Assembly: GCA_043743335.1 (NCBI GenBank) | Contig: JAYTWR010000004.1 | Location: 1-64,000 of the forward strand | Direction: 5' to 3' | DNA length: 64,000 bases | Source of the DNA: UBA5216 sp043743335 | GTDB lineage: Bacteria > Pseudomonadota > Gammaproteobacteria > Burkholderiales > SG8-41 | Shown: positions 44,301 to 52,548 of the stretch, one piece after another | Layout of the letters: the number at the start of each line of letters is the position of its first letter | Numbering within the stretch: position 1 is the stretch's first letter | Translations under genes and position numbers: made by a program | Notes under the pieces: generated by a model | What the model was told of the DNA's origin: nothing | Database searches by the model: none | What the model saw: the letters and a program-made list of their open reading frames with translations, nothing else

Positions 44301-45221
44301 ACCACTTGGCGCATGCAGACGCTGCGCGACAACCCGCAATGTGCGCAGGAAGAATTTGATCGCATTCTCGATGTTGCCGATCCGGGTATGACGCCGGTGC
44401 TGACGTTTGACCCCGTGCAAAATGTTGCCACGCCGTTCATCAATAAGGGCGCGCGGCCGCGCATGGCCATCCTGCGCGAGCAAGGCGTCAACGGGCAAAT
44501 CGAAATGGCCGCAGCGTTTGATCGCGCAGGTTTTGCGGCGGTGGACGTGCACATGAGCGACATTATCGTGGGGCGTGTGAGTCTGGCTGACTTCAAAGGC
44601 TTTGCGGCGTGCGGCGGATTTTCCTATGGCGACGTGCTGGGGGCGGGCGAGGGCTGGGCTAAATCAATTCTGTTCAACGCACGCGCGCGCGACGAATTCG
44701 AGGCGTTTTTCAAACGCGACGGTGCCTTCGCGCTGGGTGTGTGCAACGGTTGTCAGATGATGAGCAACTTGCGCACGCTGATTCCCGGTGCCGGCATCTG
44801 GCCGCATTTTGTGAAGAACAAATCCGAGCAGTTCGAAGCGCGTGTGGCGATGCTGGAAATTCAGTCTTCGCCTTCGCTGTTTTTTGACGGCATGGCCGGT
44901 AGTCGTTTGCCGGTGGCGGTGGCGCATGGCGAGGGCTATGCGGAATTCACCGACGCAGCCGCACTGACGCAGGCGCAGCCGCTGGTTGCGCTGCGCTTTG
45001 TGGATAACGCAGGGCAGGTGACAGAGCGCTACCCGCTCAATCCCAATGGCTCAACGCAAGGTATCACCGGACTCACCACGGCCGATGGTCGTTTCACCAT
45101 TTTGATGCCGCACCCGGAACGCGTGTTCAGAACGGTGCAGCATTCGTGGCACCCCGATGGCTGGGGCGAGAACGGGCCGTGGCTACGCATGTTCGGCAAT
45201 GCGCGCAAGTGGCTGGGTTGA
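41346..45221 (+). CDS. purL: phosphoribosylformylglycinamidine synthase
   Basis: 1291 residues, the single-chain enzyme of proteobacteria that turns FGAR into FGAM with glutamine and ATP. An N-terminal PurS-like domain is followed by the linker (MMFAQANSEHCRHKIFNADW), two AIR-synthase-like ATP-binding halves (VETHNHPTAIAPYPGAATGSGG and the GKDSLSMKT region) and a glutaminase domain with GGFSYGDVLGAGEGWAKS, the nucleophile in LGVCNGCQMM and His in MPHPERVFR. All signatures are intact. Two copies of the AT-rich 16-mer lie within the gene. ATG 41346 has no strong ribosome site. It is divergent from nnr and followed by a bidirectional terminator. Confidence 0.96.
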   Translation: MILRLRGRRALSDFRLAKLSQSLPASFAGLTLHAEFWHFVELTSAVSALSAAELERLERILTYGPVGPVGAVDTAQGEVLLVTPRPGTISPWSSKATDIARHCGLEAVRRIERGTVFRVSGVDFGEARPALLPLIHDRMTEVVFASLEDADKLFQRFEPKPLATVDILGGGVQALARANRDMGLALSEDEISYLVEHFTRMARNPTDVELMMFAQANSEHCRHKIFNADWVIDGQIKDISLFGMIRTTHAKHPQGTVVAYSDNSSIIEGARVARFYPGTDGAYRFVEDDTHILMKVETHNHPTAIAPYPGAATGSGGEIRDEGATGRGSKPKAGLTGFSVSNLRIPGALQPWERASESYGKPGRIASALQIMLDGPIGGAAFNNEFGRPNLTGYFRTYEQSVAGEMRGYHKPIMMAGGVGNIAARHAFKAEPQAGALLIQLGGPGMLIGLGGGAASSMDTGANQEDLDFDSVQRGNAEIQRRAQEVIDRCCALADANPILSIHDVGAGGISNALPEMVHQAGRGGRFNLRKVPSEEPGMSPLQIWCNESQERYVMAIAPDSLAAFDAICARERCPYAVVGEATDDGRLTVHDSVFNNNAVDMDLSVLLGKPPKMTRRVARIASVIQVFDFKGINLREAAYRVLRIPSVADKTFLISIGDRSVGGMTARDQMVGPWQVPVADVAVTLMGFNTVRGEAFAMGERTPLAVINAVASGRMAVGEAITNIAAAPIAKIGDIKLSANWMAAAGHGGEDAALFDTVHAVAMALCPQLGISIPVGKDSLSMKTAWSDGGQKKEVIAPLSLIVSAFAPVLDARNTLTPQLRTDCGETVLLLIDLAVGKQRLGGSALAQAFSATGAVTPDVESPAAIVEFIQQKQLVTDAGQILAYHDRSDGGLFATACEMMFAGRTGVTLQLPAGAALIETLFNEELGVVLQVRAGDEAAVCGAFGMACRRIGVLNADAMLRIEAGGHEVFCESRVELHRAWSDTTWRMQTLRDNPQCAQEEFDRILDVADPGMTPVLTFDPVQNVATPFINKGARPRMAILREQGVNGQIEMAAAFDRAGFAAVDVHMSDIIVGRVSLADFKGFAACGGFSYGDVLGAGEGWAKSILFNARARDEFEAFFKRDGAFALGVCNGCQMMSNLRTLIPGAGIWPHFVKNKSEQFEARVAMLEIQSSPSLFFDGMAGSRLPVAVAHGEGYAEFTDAAALTQAQPLVALRFVDNAGQVTERYPLNPNGSTQGITGLTTADGRFTILMPHPERVFRTVQHSWHPDGWGENGPWLRMFGNARKWLG
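43222..43242 (-). repeat. AT-rich 16-mer motif, copy 10 (intragenic)
   Basis: Minus-strand AAAATCAAATACTTGA within purL (codons for QVFDFKG), an AT-rich island extending to 43250 in a GC-rich gene. Confidence 0.62.
43955..43979 (+). repeat. AT-rich 16-mer motif, copy 11 (intragenic)
   Basis: Plus-strand AAAAACAATTGGTTAC within purL, encoding QKQLVT. Confidence 0.7.
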
Positions 45222-45280
45222 TCGTGAGCGGGCCGGGTATCGATCCCGCATGGCGCAATTAAGTTAAAAACGACGCTTGC

Positions 45281-45322
45281 CACAGAGGACACCGAGGACA
45301 CCGAGGACACCGAGGACTGTGG
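45281..45322 (+). repeat. 9-bp tandem repeat ACCGAGGAC
   Basis: CACAGAGGAC is followed by three exact ACCGAGGAC units and TGTGG. The outer GCCACAG / CTGTGGC can pair. It lies between purL and the terminator. Repeats of this CACAGAGGACAC type recur between genes in many bacterial genomes; no function is known to me. Confidence 0.8.
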
Positions 45323-45341
45323 CTAACGGCTTTTTCCAATA

Positions 45342-45370
45342 AAAAACGGCGGAACAAATACGCCGTTTTT
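45342..45370. terminator. bidirectional Rho-independent terminator
   Basis: AAAAACGGCG-GAACAAATA-CGCCGTTTTT, between the convergent purL and parvulin genes; the A/T tracts on both sides allow termination in either direction. Confidence 0.9.
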
Positions 45371-45395
45371 ATTGTTAAAAATCAATGACTTACTC
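45371..45395 (+). repeat. AT-rich 16-mer motif, copy 12
   Basis: Core AAAATCAATGACTTAC overlapping the stop codon of the parvulin gene and abutting the terminator. Confidence 0.72.
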
Positions 45396-46196
45396 TATTT
45401 TTGCCTTAGCCCGCATATCCGCCAGCATTTTCTGGATTTGCTGGCCTTGCAGCATTTGCTGAATCTGCGGCTTGGCTTCTTCCAGCGTCGGCACTTTGGT
45501 CGCGCGCTCGTCGTCCAGCCGTATCACGTGAAAGCCGAACTCGGATTGCACCGGGGTATCGGTCAGTTGGCCTTTTTTGAGTTTGCCTAAGGCCTCGCTG
45601 AAGGGCTTGACGTAGCGGCCCGCGGGAGCCCAATCGAGATCGCCGCCGCGTGTTTTGGAGCCGGTGTCTTTGGATTTATCCGCCGCCAGCTTGTCGAAGC
45701 TGCCCCCCTTTTTGAGTTGCGCAATGATGTCTTTGGCTTCGTCTTCTTTTTCTACCAAGATGTGCCGTGCCTTGTATTCCTTGGCGGGAATGGTGGGCTT
45801 GACGCGTTCGTATTCCTTTTTGACGGCGTCATCGTTCACCGGGTTGGCCTTCATGTAGTCCTGAACAAAGGCGTTGACCAGGGTTTCCTGACGTTGCAAG
45901 TCGAGCTGCGCAGCGACTTCCGGGGTTTTTTGCATGCCTTTTTTCACCGCTTCCTGCGCGACCACTTCCTGATTGATCAGGGTCTCACGCAGTTGATTGC
46001 GCACTTCGGGCGTATCCGGCTGTTTGCTGGCGGCGCGCATTTTGAGAATGGTGTCGAGCCGCGCCTGCGGGATTTCCACGCCGTTGACCTTGGCGACTTG
46101 GGCGTGGGCCGGAGCGGCCAGCAAGCCGGCAGTCGTCAAAACCACTGCGGCCACCGAAGCGGCGATGTTGTTGGGTGAAAAACGGGGGGCGTGCAT
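45390..46196 (-). CDS. periplasmic parvulin-type peptidyl-prolyl isomerase
   Basis: About 268 residues from ATG 46196 (MHAPRFSPNN), with AAGGAA upstream; an upstream ATG at 46244 would overlap bolA. The signal peptide ends APAHAQ. An N-terminal SurA-like helical segment (VNGVEIPQARLDTILKMRAA) precedes the PpiC rotamase domain (EYKARHILVEKEDEAKDII, GGSFDKLAADKSKDTGSKTR, GGDLDWAPAGRYVKPFSEAL, FGFHVIRLDDER). It helps fold exported or outer-membrane proteins. Last gene of the msrB-yciB-bolA cluster. Confidence 0.9.
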   Translation of the reverse strand: MHAPRFSPNNIAASVAAVVLTTAGLLAAPAHAQVAKVNGVEIPQARLDTILKMRAASKQPDTPEVRNQLRETLINQEVVAQEAVKKGMQKTPEVAAQLDLQRQETLVNAFVQDYMKANPVNDDAVKKEYERVKPTIPAKEYKARHILVEKEDEAKDIIAQLKKGGSFDKLAADKSKDTGSKTRGGDLDWAPAGRYVKPFSEALGKLKKGQLTDTPVQSEFGFHVIRLDDERATKVPTLEEAKPQIQQMLQGQQIQKMLADMRAKAKIE

Positions 46197-46224
46197 AAAT
46201 GAATTCCTTGGTGGTTGTGTGTCT

Positions 46225-46488
46225 TCAGATTTCTTCGGGTGCAAATGCTTTTATGGACAAGGCATGAATAGCGGTTTGCATCATTGGGCCGAGCGCATCG
46301 TAAACCAAGCGATGTCGCGCAGGCAACGTCAAACCGTGAAATTGTGCCGAAACCAGCAACAATTGGTAGTGCCCGCCGCCAGCTTTGGCGCCTTCGTGCC
46401 CGACGTGGCGACCGGAATCATCGAGGATCTCGATGGATTCAGGCGTTAGCGCAGCGAGGCGTTGCTGCATGTGTTCAATAGTATTCAA
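46225..46488 (-). CDS. bolA: BolA-family protein
   Basis: 87 residues: MNTIEHMQQRLAALTPESIEILDDSGRHVGH, GGGHYQLLLVSAQFHGLTLPARHRLVYDALG and TAIHALSIKAFAPEE. BolA proteins partner monothiol glutaredoxins in iron-sulphur trafficking and affect cell shape; the conserved His in RHRLVYDAL is present. Located between yciB and the parvulin gene on the same strand, a common arrangement in betaproteobacteria. Confidence 0.93.
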   Translation of the reverse strand: MNTIEHMQQRLAALTPESIEILDDSGRHVGHEGAKAGGGHYQLLLVSAQFHGLTLPARHRLVYDALGPMMQTAIHALSIKAFAPEEI

Positions 46489-46551
46489 TGCGTCGCGCTT
46501 TTTTAAATGACTGCTGTCAGAGACCCGCCGACCGGGAAAGGGTTCCCGTAG

Positions 46552-47118
46552 TCAGTCGGACTTGACCGGCGGCTGCGCTTGATCGGGCTGATCCGGTAAC
46601 AGGTGTTTGCTGATCAACAAAGCCTGACCGATCATGAACACCAGCATCAGGCCCATGCCGCCAAACATCTTGAAATTCACCCAAGTATCGGTTGAATAGT
46701 TGAAGGCGACATACAGGTTCAACACGCCCATCAAAATGAAAAACACGATCCAGCTCACCAGCAGTTTGCCCCAAATGGCGTCAGGTAACGCCACGGATTT
46801 TTCCATCATGGCGCGGATGAGATTTTTCTTGAACAACAAGGCTGCGCCCCCCAGTGCAGCGGAAAACAGCCAGTACAGCACCGTGGGCTTCCACTTGATG
46901 AAGGTTTCATTTTGCAATATTAGTGTCGCGCCGCCGAACACCGTGATTACGCCCAAGCTCACCCACAGCATGGGTTCAATCTTGCGATGCCTGAACCATA
47001 CCCAGCCGATTTGTGCGAACGAGGCCGCGATGGCCACCGCCGTGGCCGTATAAATGCCGTAAAACTTAAACGCCGCGAAGAACAGAATCACGGGGAACAT
47101 GTCGAACAAAAACTTCAT
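46552..47118 (-). CDS. yciB: inner-membrane septation protein YciB (intracellular septation protein A)
   Basis: 188 residues with about five membrane helices. The start MKFLFDMFPVILFFAAFKFYGIYTATAVAIAASF and ALPDAIWGKLLVSWIVFFILMGVLNLYVAFNYSTDTWVNFKMFG are diagnostic. It acts in cell-envelope maintenance and division, interacting with elongation and division proteins in Escherichia coli. Co-directed with msrB 30 bases upstream and bolA downstream. Confidence 0.94.
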   Translation of the reverse strand: MKFLFDMFPVILFFAAFKFYGIYTATAVAIAASFAQIGWVWFRHRKIEPMLWVSLGVITVFGGATLILQNETFIKWKPTVLYWLFSAALGGAALLFKKNLIRAMMEKSVALPDAIWGKLLVSWIVFFILMGVLNLYVAFNYSTDTWVNFKMFGGMGLMLVFMIGQALLISKHLLPDQPDQAQPPVKSD

Positions 47119-47148
47119 GGCGTCAAACCTTTGTGGTCTTAACTAGTC

Positions 47149-47544
47149 TTAAGTTTTTTCAAACTTCAGCGAAGCGGAATTGATGCAATAACGCAGCCCG
47201 GTGGGCTTGGGGCCGTCTTCAAACACATGGCCCAAGTGCGCATCGCAGCGGCTGCACAGCGCCTCAGTGCGGCGCATGAAAAAGCTGTTGTCTGATTCCG
47301 ACGCCACATTTTCCGCAACGGCAGGTTGCCAAAAGCTGGGCCAGCCGGTACCGGATTCAAATTTGTGCTCGGACTTGAATAATTCTGTGTCGCAGCAGAT
47401 GCAGCGATATACGCCGTGTTCATGGTTATCCCAATACGCGCCGGTGAATGCGCGCTCGGTGCCTTTTTTGCGCGCGACATCGAATTGCTCGTTGTTGAGC
47501 ATTTGTTTCCATTCGGCGTCGGTTTTTTTCACTTTGTCAGTCAT
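47149..47544 (-). CDS. msrB: peptide-methionine (R)-S-oxide reductase
   Basis: 131 residues. Zinc ligands are in CICCD and CSRCDAHLGHVF, and the catalytic Cys is in GLRYCINSASL. GTEQAFTGAYWDNHEHGVYRC-like sequence (here GTERAFTGAYWDNHEHGVYR) and SGTGWPSFWQP are standard. It repairs oxidised methionine in the cytoplasm using thioredoxin. First gene of the four-gene minus-strand cluster. Confidence 0.95.
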   Translation of the reverse strand: MTDKVKKTDAEWKQMLNNEQFDVARKKGTERAFTGAYWDNHEHGVYRCICCDTELFKSEHKFESGTGWPSFWQPAVAENVASESDNSFFMRRTEALCSRCDAHLGHVFEDGPKPTGLRYCINSASLKFEKT

Positions 47545-47595
47545 GGCGTCTCGTAAAAATGTGGTGCTGATTCAGTCGCGTTCAAGACGCGCAAC

Positions 47596-49020
47596 TTACA
47601 GCACTTTGCCCGGATTCATGATGCCCTGCGGATCGAGCGCGCGCTTTACGGTGCGCATGAGATCGATTTCCACCGGGTCTTTGTAGCGCACCAGTTCTTC
47701 GACCTTGGCGATGCCGATGCCGTGTTCAGCGCTGAAGCTGCCTTTGTATTGCTTGACGATATCGTAAATCACCGTGGTGACATCGTTGGCCGCGCGCGCG
47801 GCGGCATCCGTGCGCAGTCGGCCTTCGACGTAAGCGTTGTAGTGCAGATTGCCGTCACCCAAATGACCGAAGCAAATAATTTTGCTGTCCTTGAAACGTT
47901 TTTCCAGCGCGGCCTGGCCATCGCGAATAAAGGCGGGAATCTCCCCGACGGCCACTGCGATATCGTGCCGATAGAGCATGCCGCTTTCGTTGCGCGCGGC
48001 TTCGGGTATGGATTCACGGATGCGCCACAGCGCCTGTGATTGGGCGTGGCTTTCCGCCAACGTTGCATCGATAACTAATTGATTATCAATGGCTTTTTCT
48101 AGGACGCCTTCGAGTGTGTCGCGCAGGGTGGTGCCGGGCGACGAATCACCCAACTCGGTCAGCACGTACCATTCGTAAGGCTTGTCCAGCGGATCGCGCG
48201 TGCCGGGGATGTGCTTCATCACCAGCTCAAGGCAAGCGCGCGAGATTAACTCAAACGCGCTGATGCGATCACCGAAATGCTGACGCAACAGCGAAAACAA
48301 ACTTAGCGCGGCGTCAGGGGAGGGCACGGCCAGCCAAGTGGTCGCCGTGGCGCTCGGCTTGGGAAACAGCTTCAATACCGCGCCAGTGATAATGCCGAGC
48401 GTGCCCTCGGCACCGATGAACAAATGCTTCAGGTCGTAGCCGGTGTTGTCTTTGCGCAGCGCACGCAGGCCGTTCCAAATGCGGCCATCCGGCAGCACGG
48501 CTTCGATGCCGAGCACCAGATCGCGCGTGTTGCCGTAACGCAGCACATTCACGCCGCCGGCGTTGGTCGATAAATTGCCGCCGATCTGGCAACTGCCTTC
48601 AGCGCCCAGCGACAGCGGAAACAGTCGATCGGCTGCCGCCGCCGCTTGTTGAATATTTGCCAGCACGCAGCCGGCCTCCACCGTCATGGTGTTATTGAGC
48701 GCATCGACATGGCGAATGCGGTTCATGCGCCCCAACGCGATCACCACGGGATTCAGTTTCGGGTCGGGCACGGACGCGCCACACATGCCGGTGTTGCCGC
48801 CTTGCGGCACCAGCGGCGTTTGGGTTTCAGCGCAGATTTTGACAATGGCCGCAACTTGCTCGACGTTGGCCGGTCGCACCACCGCAGCGGCGGCACCCGC
48901 ATAAATGCCGCGCCAGTCGTTGACGTAGGGCTCAAGTTCCGCAGGCTCCGTAAAAATACCTTGCGGGCCGACGGCTGCGCCGAGGCGACTGATAGTGGCG
49001 GTGCGGGAGACGGGAGGCAT
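47596..49020 (-). CDS. FAD-linked oxidase, D-2-hydroxyacid/glycolate dehydrogenase type
   Basis: 474 residues of the PCMH-type FAD oxidases (GlcD, D-lactate and D-2-hydroxyglutarate dehydrogenases). FAD-binding segments are VPQGGNTGMCGASVPD and CQIGGNLSTNAGGVNVLRYG; the C-terminal domain has GDGNLHYNAY and the signature FSAEHGIG. It is predicted to oxidise a D-2-hydroxyacid and pass electrons to quinone or ETF. A copy of the AT-rich motif lies within its codons at 48070. It stands 51 bases upstream of msrB on the same strand but in function is more akin to the organic-acid genes that follow. Confidence 0.9.
   Translation of the reverse strand: MPPVSRTATISRLGAAVGPQGIFTEPAELEPYVNDWRGIYAGAAAAVVRPANVEQVAAIVKICAETQTPLVPQGGNTGMCGASVPDPKLNPVVIALGRMNRIRHVDALNNTMTVEAGCVLANIQQAAAAADRLFPLSLGAEGSCQIGGNLSTNAGGVNVLRYGNTRDLVLGIEAVLPDGRIWNGLRALRKDNTGYDLKHLFIGAEGTLGIITGAVLKLFPKPSATATTWLAVPSPDAALSLFSLLRQHFGDRISAFELISRACLELVMKHIPGTRDPLDKPYEWYVLTELGDSSPGTTLRDTLEGVLEKAIDNQLVIDATLAESHAQSQALWRIRESIPEAARNESGMLYRHDIAVAVGEIPAFIRDGQAALEKRFKDSKIICFGHLGDGNLHYNAYVEGRLRTDAAARAANDVTTVIYDIVKQYKGSFSAEHGIGIAKVEELVRYKDPVEIDLMRTVKRALDPQGIMNPGKVL
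48070..48091 (-). repeat. AT-rich 16-mer motif, copy 13 (intragenic)
   Basis: Minus-strand ATAATCAATTAGTTAT in the FAD-linked oxidase gene, encoding DNQLVID. Confidence 0.78.
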
Positions 49021-49192
49021 GATTGGAGATTGGAGATTGGATCGAGTTTGCGGGGGGGAAACGCCATTTTATCACCCCGTGCTGCGGCGCAGGCGCAGTG
49101 TCGCTCGCCACGGCAGCGTTCTATTGTAAGCTTTGCCGTCCGTGCATCGACAGCAGCACAGACAATTTGCCTCTCTTAAACAAGGCCTGAAT

Positions 49193-50242
49193 ATGAAGTG
49201 TACGATGCGCTTGAGCGTTTTGATGCTCATGCTGTTGTTGCCCGCGACCACCGTTGCGCTGGAATATCCCGCGCGCGTGGTAACGCTGGTGGTGCCCTAT
49301 CCGTTGAGCGGCCCGACCGACATTCGCGGCGCGTCACGCATGACCAAAACCTACTAGCTGATGGCGGCGAATGCGCCGCCGGCGATCTCCGACACGCTGG
49401 GACGCATTGTGCAGCAGGCAATCCGCTACGAATCCAAACACCCGGTGCTGCTGGAGCGTCAACCCGGCGGCGCGACCACACGTGGCGCGCAGCATGTGGC
49501 GCGCGCGGCGGCGGACGGGCATACCTTGTTGCTGGCGAGCAACGAAACCATGGTGCTGACGCCGCATTACGCCGCCGAAGTGGGCTACGACCCGACGCGC
49601 AATTTTGAACTCGTCGCACCGCTGGTCAACATGCCGTTCGTGTTGATGACCAGTACCGGCTTGCCGTTCAAGACGCTGGATCGGCTGATCGGGTACATCA
49701 AGGTGCGTCCCGGCGATATCAATTACGGCTCGTCGGGTGACGGCAGCACGGGCCATCTGGCGGGGGAGTTGATGCGCCGCGCATTGGGGCTGGACATGGT
49801 GCATGTGTCGTACAACGGTGGCTTGTCGGCCTTGAATGGCCTCGCCACCGGGCAAACGTCGCTGATGTTTGCGGCCCTGCCGCTGGCGTTACCGTATCTG
49901 AACAACGAAAACCTGCGCGCGCTGGCCATCGCCAGCCAGCAGCGCACGGAATTGCTGCCGCATCTGCCTACCTTGAATGAAGCCGGTATTGCGGGTGCGG
50001 ATGTCTCTGCTTGGTTCGGCGTATTCGCACCGAATGGCGTGTCGCCGAGTGCGATTCGTTGGCTGAACGAGCGTATTTCAGAAGCGGTGAATGATCCTGC
50101 TACACGTAACGTCTTGGTGCTGCAAGGTTTGGAACCGATTCGCGGATCACTGTCGGCGTTCGCCTCGCGCATCTATGCTGAAGGCGAGCGCTGGGGGCCG
50201 GTGCTGAAAGCGGCGCGTATTCCGCTGCGAAACGCTTCTTGA
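49193..50242 (+). pseudogene. Bug/TctC receptor interrupted by an in-frame amber codon
   Basis: ATG 49193 opens a signal peptide (MKCTMRLSVLMLMLLLPATT, then VALEYPARVVTLVVPYPLSG). In the same frame a TAG at 49355-49357 splits the gene. The rest runs to 50242 and holds the standard QPGGATTRGAQHVARAAADG, LPYLNNENLRALAIASQQR and the C-terminal domain. An ATG three bases after the TAG could restart translation but without a signal peptide. The region around the stop (GASRMTKTY, then LMAANAPPAISD) is also longer than usual, hinting at local disruption. Probably inactive unless the amber codon is read through. Confidence 0.8.
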
Positions 50243-50263
50243 GCGCCCGCGCACGTAGCCACT

Positions 50264-51181
50264 TTAGGTTCTGCGCTTGCGCGTAGATACCGGATTGCGC
50301 AGCACGCCGATTTTTTCGATCGCACTCACGATTTCGTCACCGTTCTTCAACCACCACGAGCCTTCGCCCTTGTAGCCCGCCGCAACACCCGCTGGGGTAC
50401 CGGTGGAAATAATATCGCCGGGGTAAAAGCCCGCGTGGGAGTACCAAGCCACCTGCACTGGAATATGAAAAATCTGCGTGCCGGTGTTGGCATTTTGCCG
50501 CAGCTCGCCGTTGATGTGCGTGGTGAGGCGCAGATTGTGCGGATCGGGAATTTCGTCTTTGGTGACGACCCACGGGCCCATGGGTGCTGCGGTCGGGAAA
50601 TTTTTCCCGATCATGATGTTGCCTTCCTTGCGCTCGGCAAACTGCACATCGCGCGCGGAAATGTCGTTCAAAATGGTGTAGCCGAAAATATGCTCATAGG
50701 CTTCTTCAGCCGACACATCGGCGCACTCGTCGGCCATCACCACGGCCAGCTCGGTTTCGTAATCGAGTTTGTCTGTCCACGAAGGCTTGCGCACCGTGTC
50801 GCCATCGGCGATCAAGGTATCCACGTGTTTGATGAATCCTGCGGGTTGCGAATACGCCGCGCTACCGACTTCAGCAGCGTGATCAGAATAGTTTTTGCCG
50901 ATGGCCATGATTTTGCCGGGGCGCAGCGGCGGGCAGGCGCTCACCGCGTCCAGCGACACGATGTGCTCACGGCTACCGGCTTTCAGGCGTTGCTCGGCCT
51001 GAGCCAGCACATCGCGCACACGGGCCAGCGCATCCGCGCCGCCGCGTATGCAATCGATCAGTGTGTCGGGCAGGCCGCGCCCGCTTTTGGCTTCAGTGAT
51101 GTCGAGAGCTTGCCCGTTGGACAGCAGCACGCCGAAATGATCGACACGGGCACGGGGCGGACGGAAACTGAGCAGCTTCAT
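50264..51181 (-). CDS. fumarylacetoacetate hydrolase family protein
   Basis: 305 residues of the FAH superfamily, which cleave or decarboxylate acylpyruvates and 2-oxo-hept-3-ene-dioate-type ring-fission products. The metal-binding Glu/Glu/Asp set is in KLDYETELAVVM and YTILNDISARDVQ; GKIMAIGKNYSDHAAEVG and IISTGTPAGVAAGYKGEGSW are also typical. Its start overlaps the MFS gene stop by four bases (ATGA), so uptake and hydrolysis are probably coupled. Confidence 0.9.
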   Translation of the reverse strand: MKLLSFRPPRARVDHFGVLLSNGQALDITEAKSGRGLPDTLIDCIRGGADALARVRDVLAQAEQRLKAGSREHIVSLDAVSACPPLRPGKIMAIGKNYSDHAAEVGSAAYSQPAGFIKHVDTLIADGDTVRKPSWTDKLDYETELAVVMADECADVSAEEAYEHIFGYTILNDISARDVQFAERKEGNIMIGKNFPTAAPMGPWVVTKDEIPDPHNLRLTTHINGELRQNANTGTQIFHIPVQVAWYSHAGFYPGDIISTGTPAGVAAGYKGEGSWWLKNGDEIVSAIEKIGVLRNPVSTRKRRT

Positions 51182-52419
51182 GGGTTCTCCTTTTCAGGGG
51201 ATTCTTCAGGCGGTTTTACGTTCTGAAACATCCGCAGCAACGTGAGATCGTAAACAATCTTCAGCGCACCACATACTACCAGCGGCCAGCCAAAGCTGGA
51301 AAGCGTGAGCATATATCCAGCCAGCGCCGGACTCAAGGCGGAAGCCAAACTGCGCGGCACATTGGTCAGGCTGGCGGCGGCGGGGCGTTCGGGCGGGGAC
51401 ACCACCGCCATCACATACGACACCCGCGCTGGCACGTCCATCGACCCCAGCGCCGAGCGCAGAAACAGGCACGCAATGGCCAGTGGCAGCGTGGGCATAA
51501 ACGGCACTAGTATGCACAGAATATTGGCCGGCAAATGGGTAAACACCATGGTGTTGATGAGCCCAAAGCGCGCGGCGATTTTGCTGGCCGCCAGATGCGA
51601 AAACGCACCCAGCAGATTAGTACACAAAAACAGCGTGGCCGCCTGGGTAACGGTCAGTCCGTGGCGCTGATATAGCCACAGCGCCAGCAGCGATTGCACG
51701 GCGAAACCACCGCCCAAAGCGTCGATGCTGAACACGGCCGCCAATTTGTAGACCCGATGTTTCGACGGCCCCAGCGGCGTGCGCGGCGCATCCTCGTGCC
51801 GATCCAGCGTCGGCGACAAGCCGCGATACATCAGCAGCGTGCCCAACCCCGCCAAGCCATAAGCGAGAAACATGCATTGAATCGCGGTCTTTTCAGCGAC
51901 ACCGCCCAAGCTGCCGATCAACACAGGGAGTGCCGCCGCCTGCGCACCGGCGGCTGCGGCCAGTGCGGCGATCAGGCTGTAGCGCGCGAACAACGCGGTG
52001 CGCGATTGCGCTGGCGTGGTGTGCGTGAGTAGCGTTTGCTCCAGCGGCAAAAACACGCTGACATCACCACTGGATGGATTGATTGTGCCTACAAACGCCA
52101 ATATCAGCAGCGGCCAAAAGTCGGTGATGGCGATGAAGCTCAAGCCCGTCAACATCATCAACAACGAGGCGCACGACAGCAGCGTGCGTCCGCGAAAACG
52201 ATGCGCGATCATGCCAGTGGTCAACGTCATCACGCCAGAACCCAGCAGCGTGGCGGTAATGACGAAGCCGATTTGCAGTGCGCTGTAGCCGAGCAGGGTC
52301 AGGTAATACGGCAGCAGCAGCGCAACGTAGCCATCACAAAATCCGCGCAGCGCGCGCGCAGCCAACAGACGCCTAGCGTCGGGCTGTGTGCCGGGCGGTA
52401 ATAAGGTGAATCGGGGCAT
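51178..52419 (-). CDS. MFS transporter
   Basis: 413 residues with about twelve hydrophobic helices. Landmarks are ALRGFCDGYVALLLPYYLTLLGYSALQIGFVITATLLGSG in helices 1-2 and AHRFRGRTLL between helices 2 and 3, a form of the MFS loop motif. Translationally coupled to the FAH-family gene, so it may import the corresponding organic acid. The 129-base gap to the next gene holds a copy of the AT-rich motif. Confidence 0.85.
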   Translation of the reverse strand: MPRFTLLPPGTQPDARRLLAARALRGFCDGYVALLLPYYLTLLGYSALQIGFVITATLLGSGVMTLTTGMIAHRFRGRTLLSCASLLMMLTGLSFIAITDFWPLLILAFVGTINPSSGDVSVFLPLEQTLLTHTTPAQSRTALFARYSLIAALAAAAGAQAAALPVLIGSLGGVAEKTAIQCMFLAYGLAGLGTLLMYRGLSPTLDRHEDAPRTPLGPSKHRVYKLAAVFSIDALGGGFAVQSLLALWLYQRHGLTVTQAATLFLCTNLLGAFSHLAASKIAARFGLINTMVFTHLPANILCILVPFMPTLPLAIACLFLRSALGSMDVPARVSYVMAVVSPPERPAAASLTNVPRSLASALSPALAGYMLTLSSFGWPLVVCGALKIVYDLTLLRMFQNVKPPEESPEKENP

Positions 52420-52516
52420 GCGGCAGCGTAGCAGAGAACGGCATTGCCGAGCTTGCGTGGCGGCGGCTATCCGTTGCGGATCATACGTTGCAGGGGATGT
52501 GGGTCGTCGAATAAAA

Positions 52517-52540
52517 GCCTTTTAAAATCAATTGCTTATA
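52517..52540 (+). repeat. AT-rich 16-mer motif, copy 14
   Basis: Core AAAATCAATTGCTTAT, nine bases beyond the stop end of the truncated Bug gene. Confidence 0.8.
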
Positions 52541-52548
52541 TTAAACGC

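Noticed and set aside
43222..48091. Intragenic AT-rich islands as diversity-generating retroelement targets
   Set aside because: No reverse transcriptase or template repeat is present, and the islands share one sequence instead of being variable.
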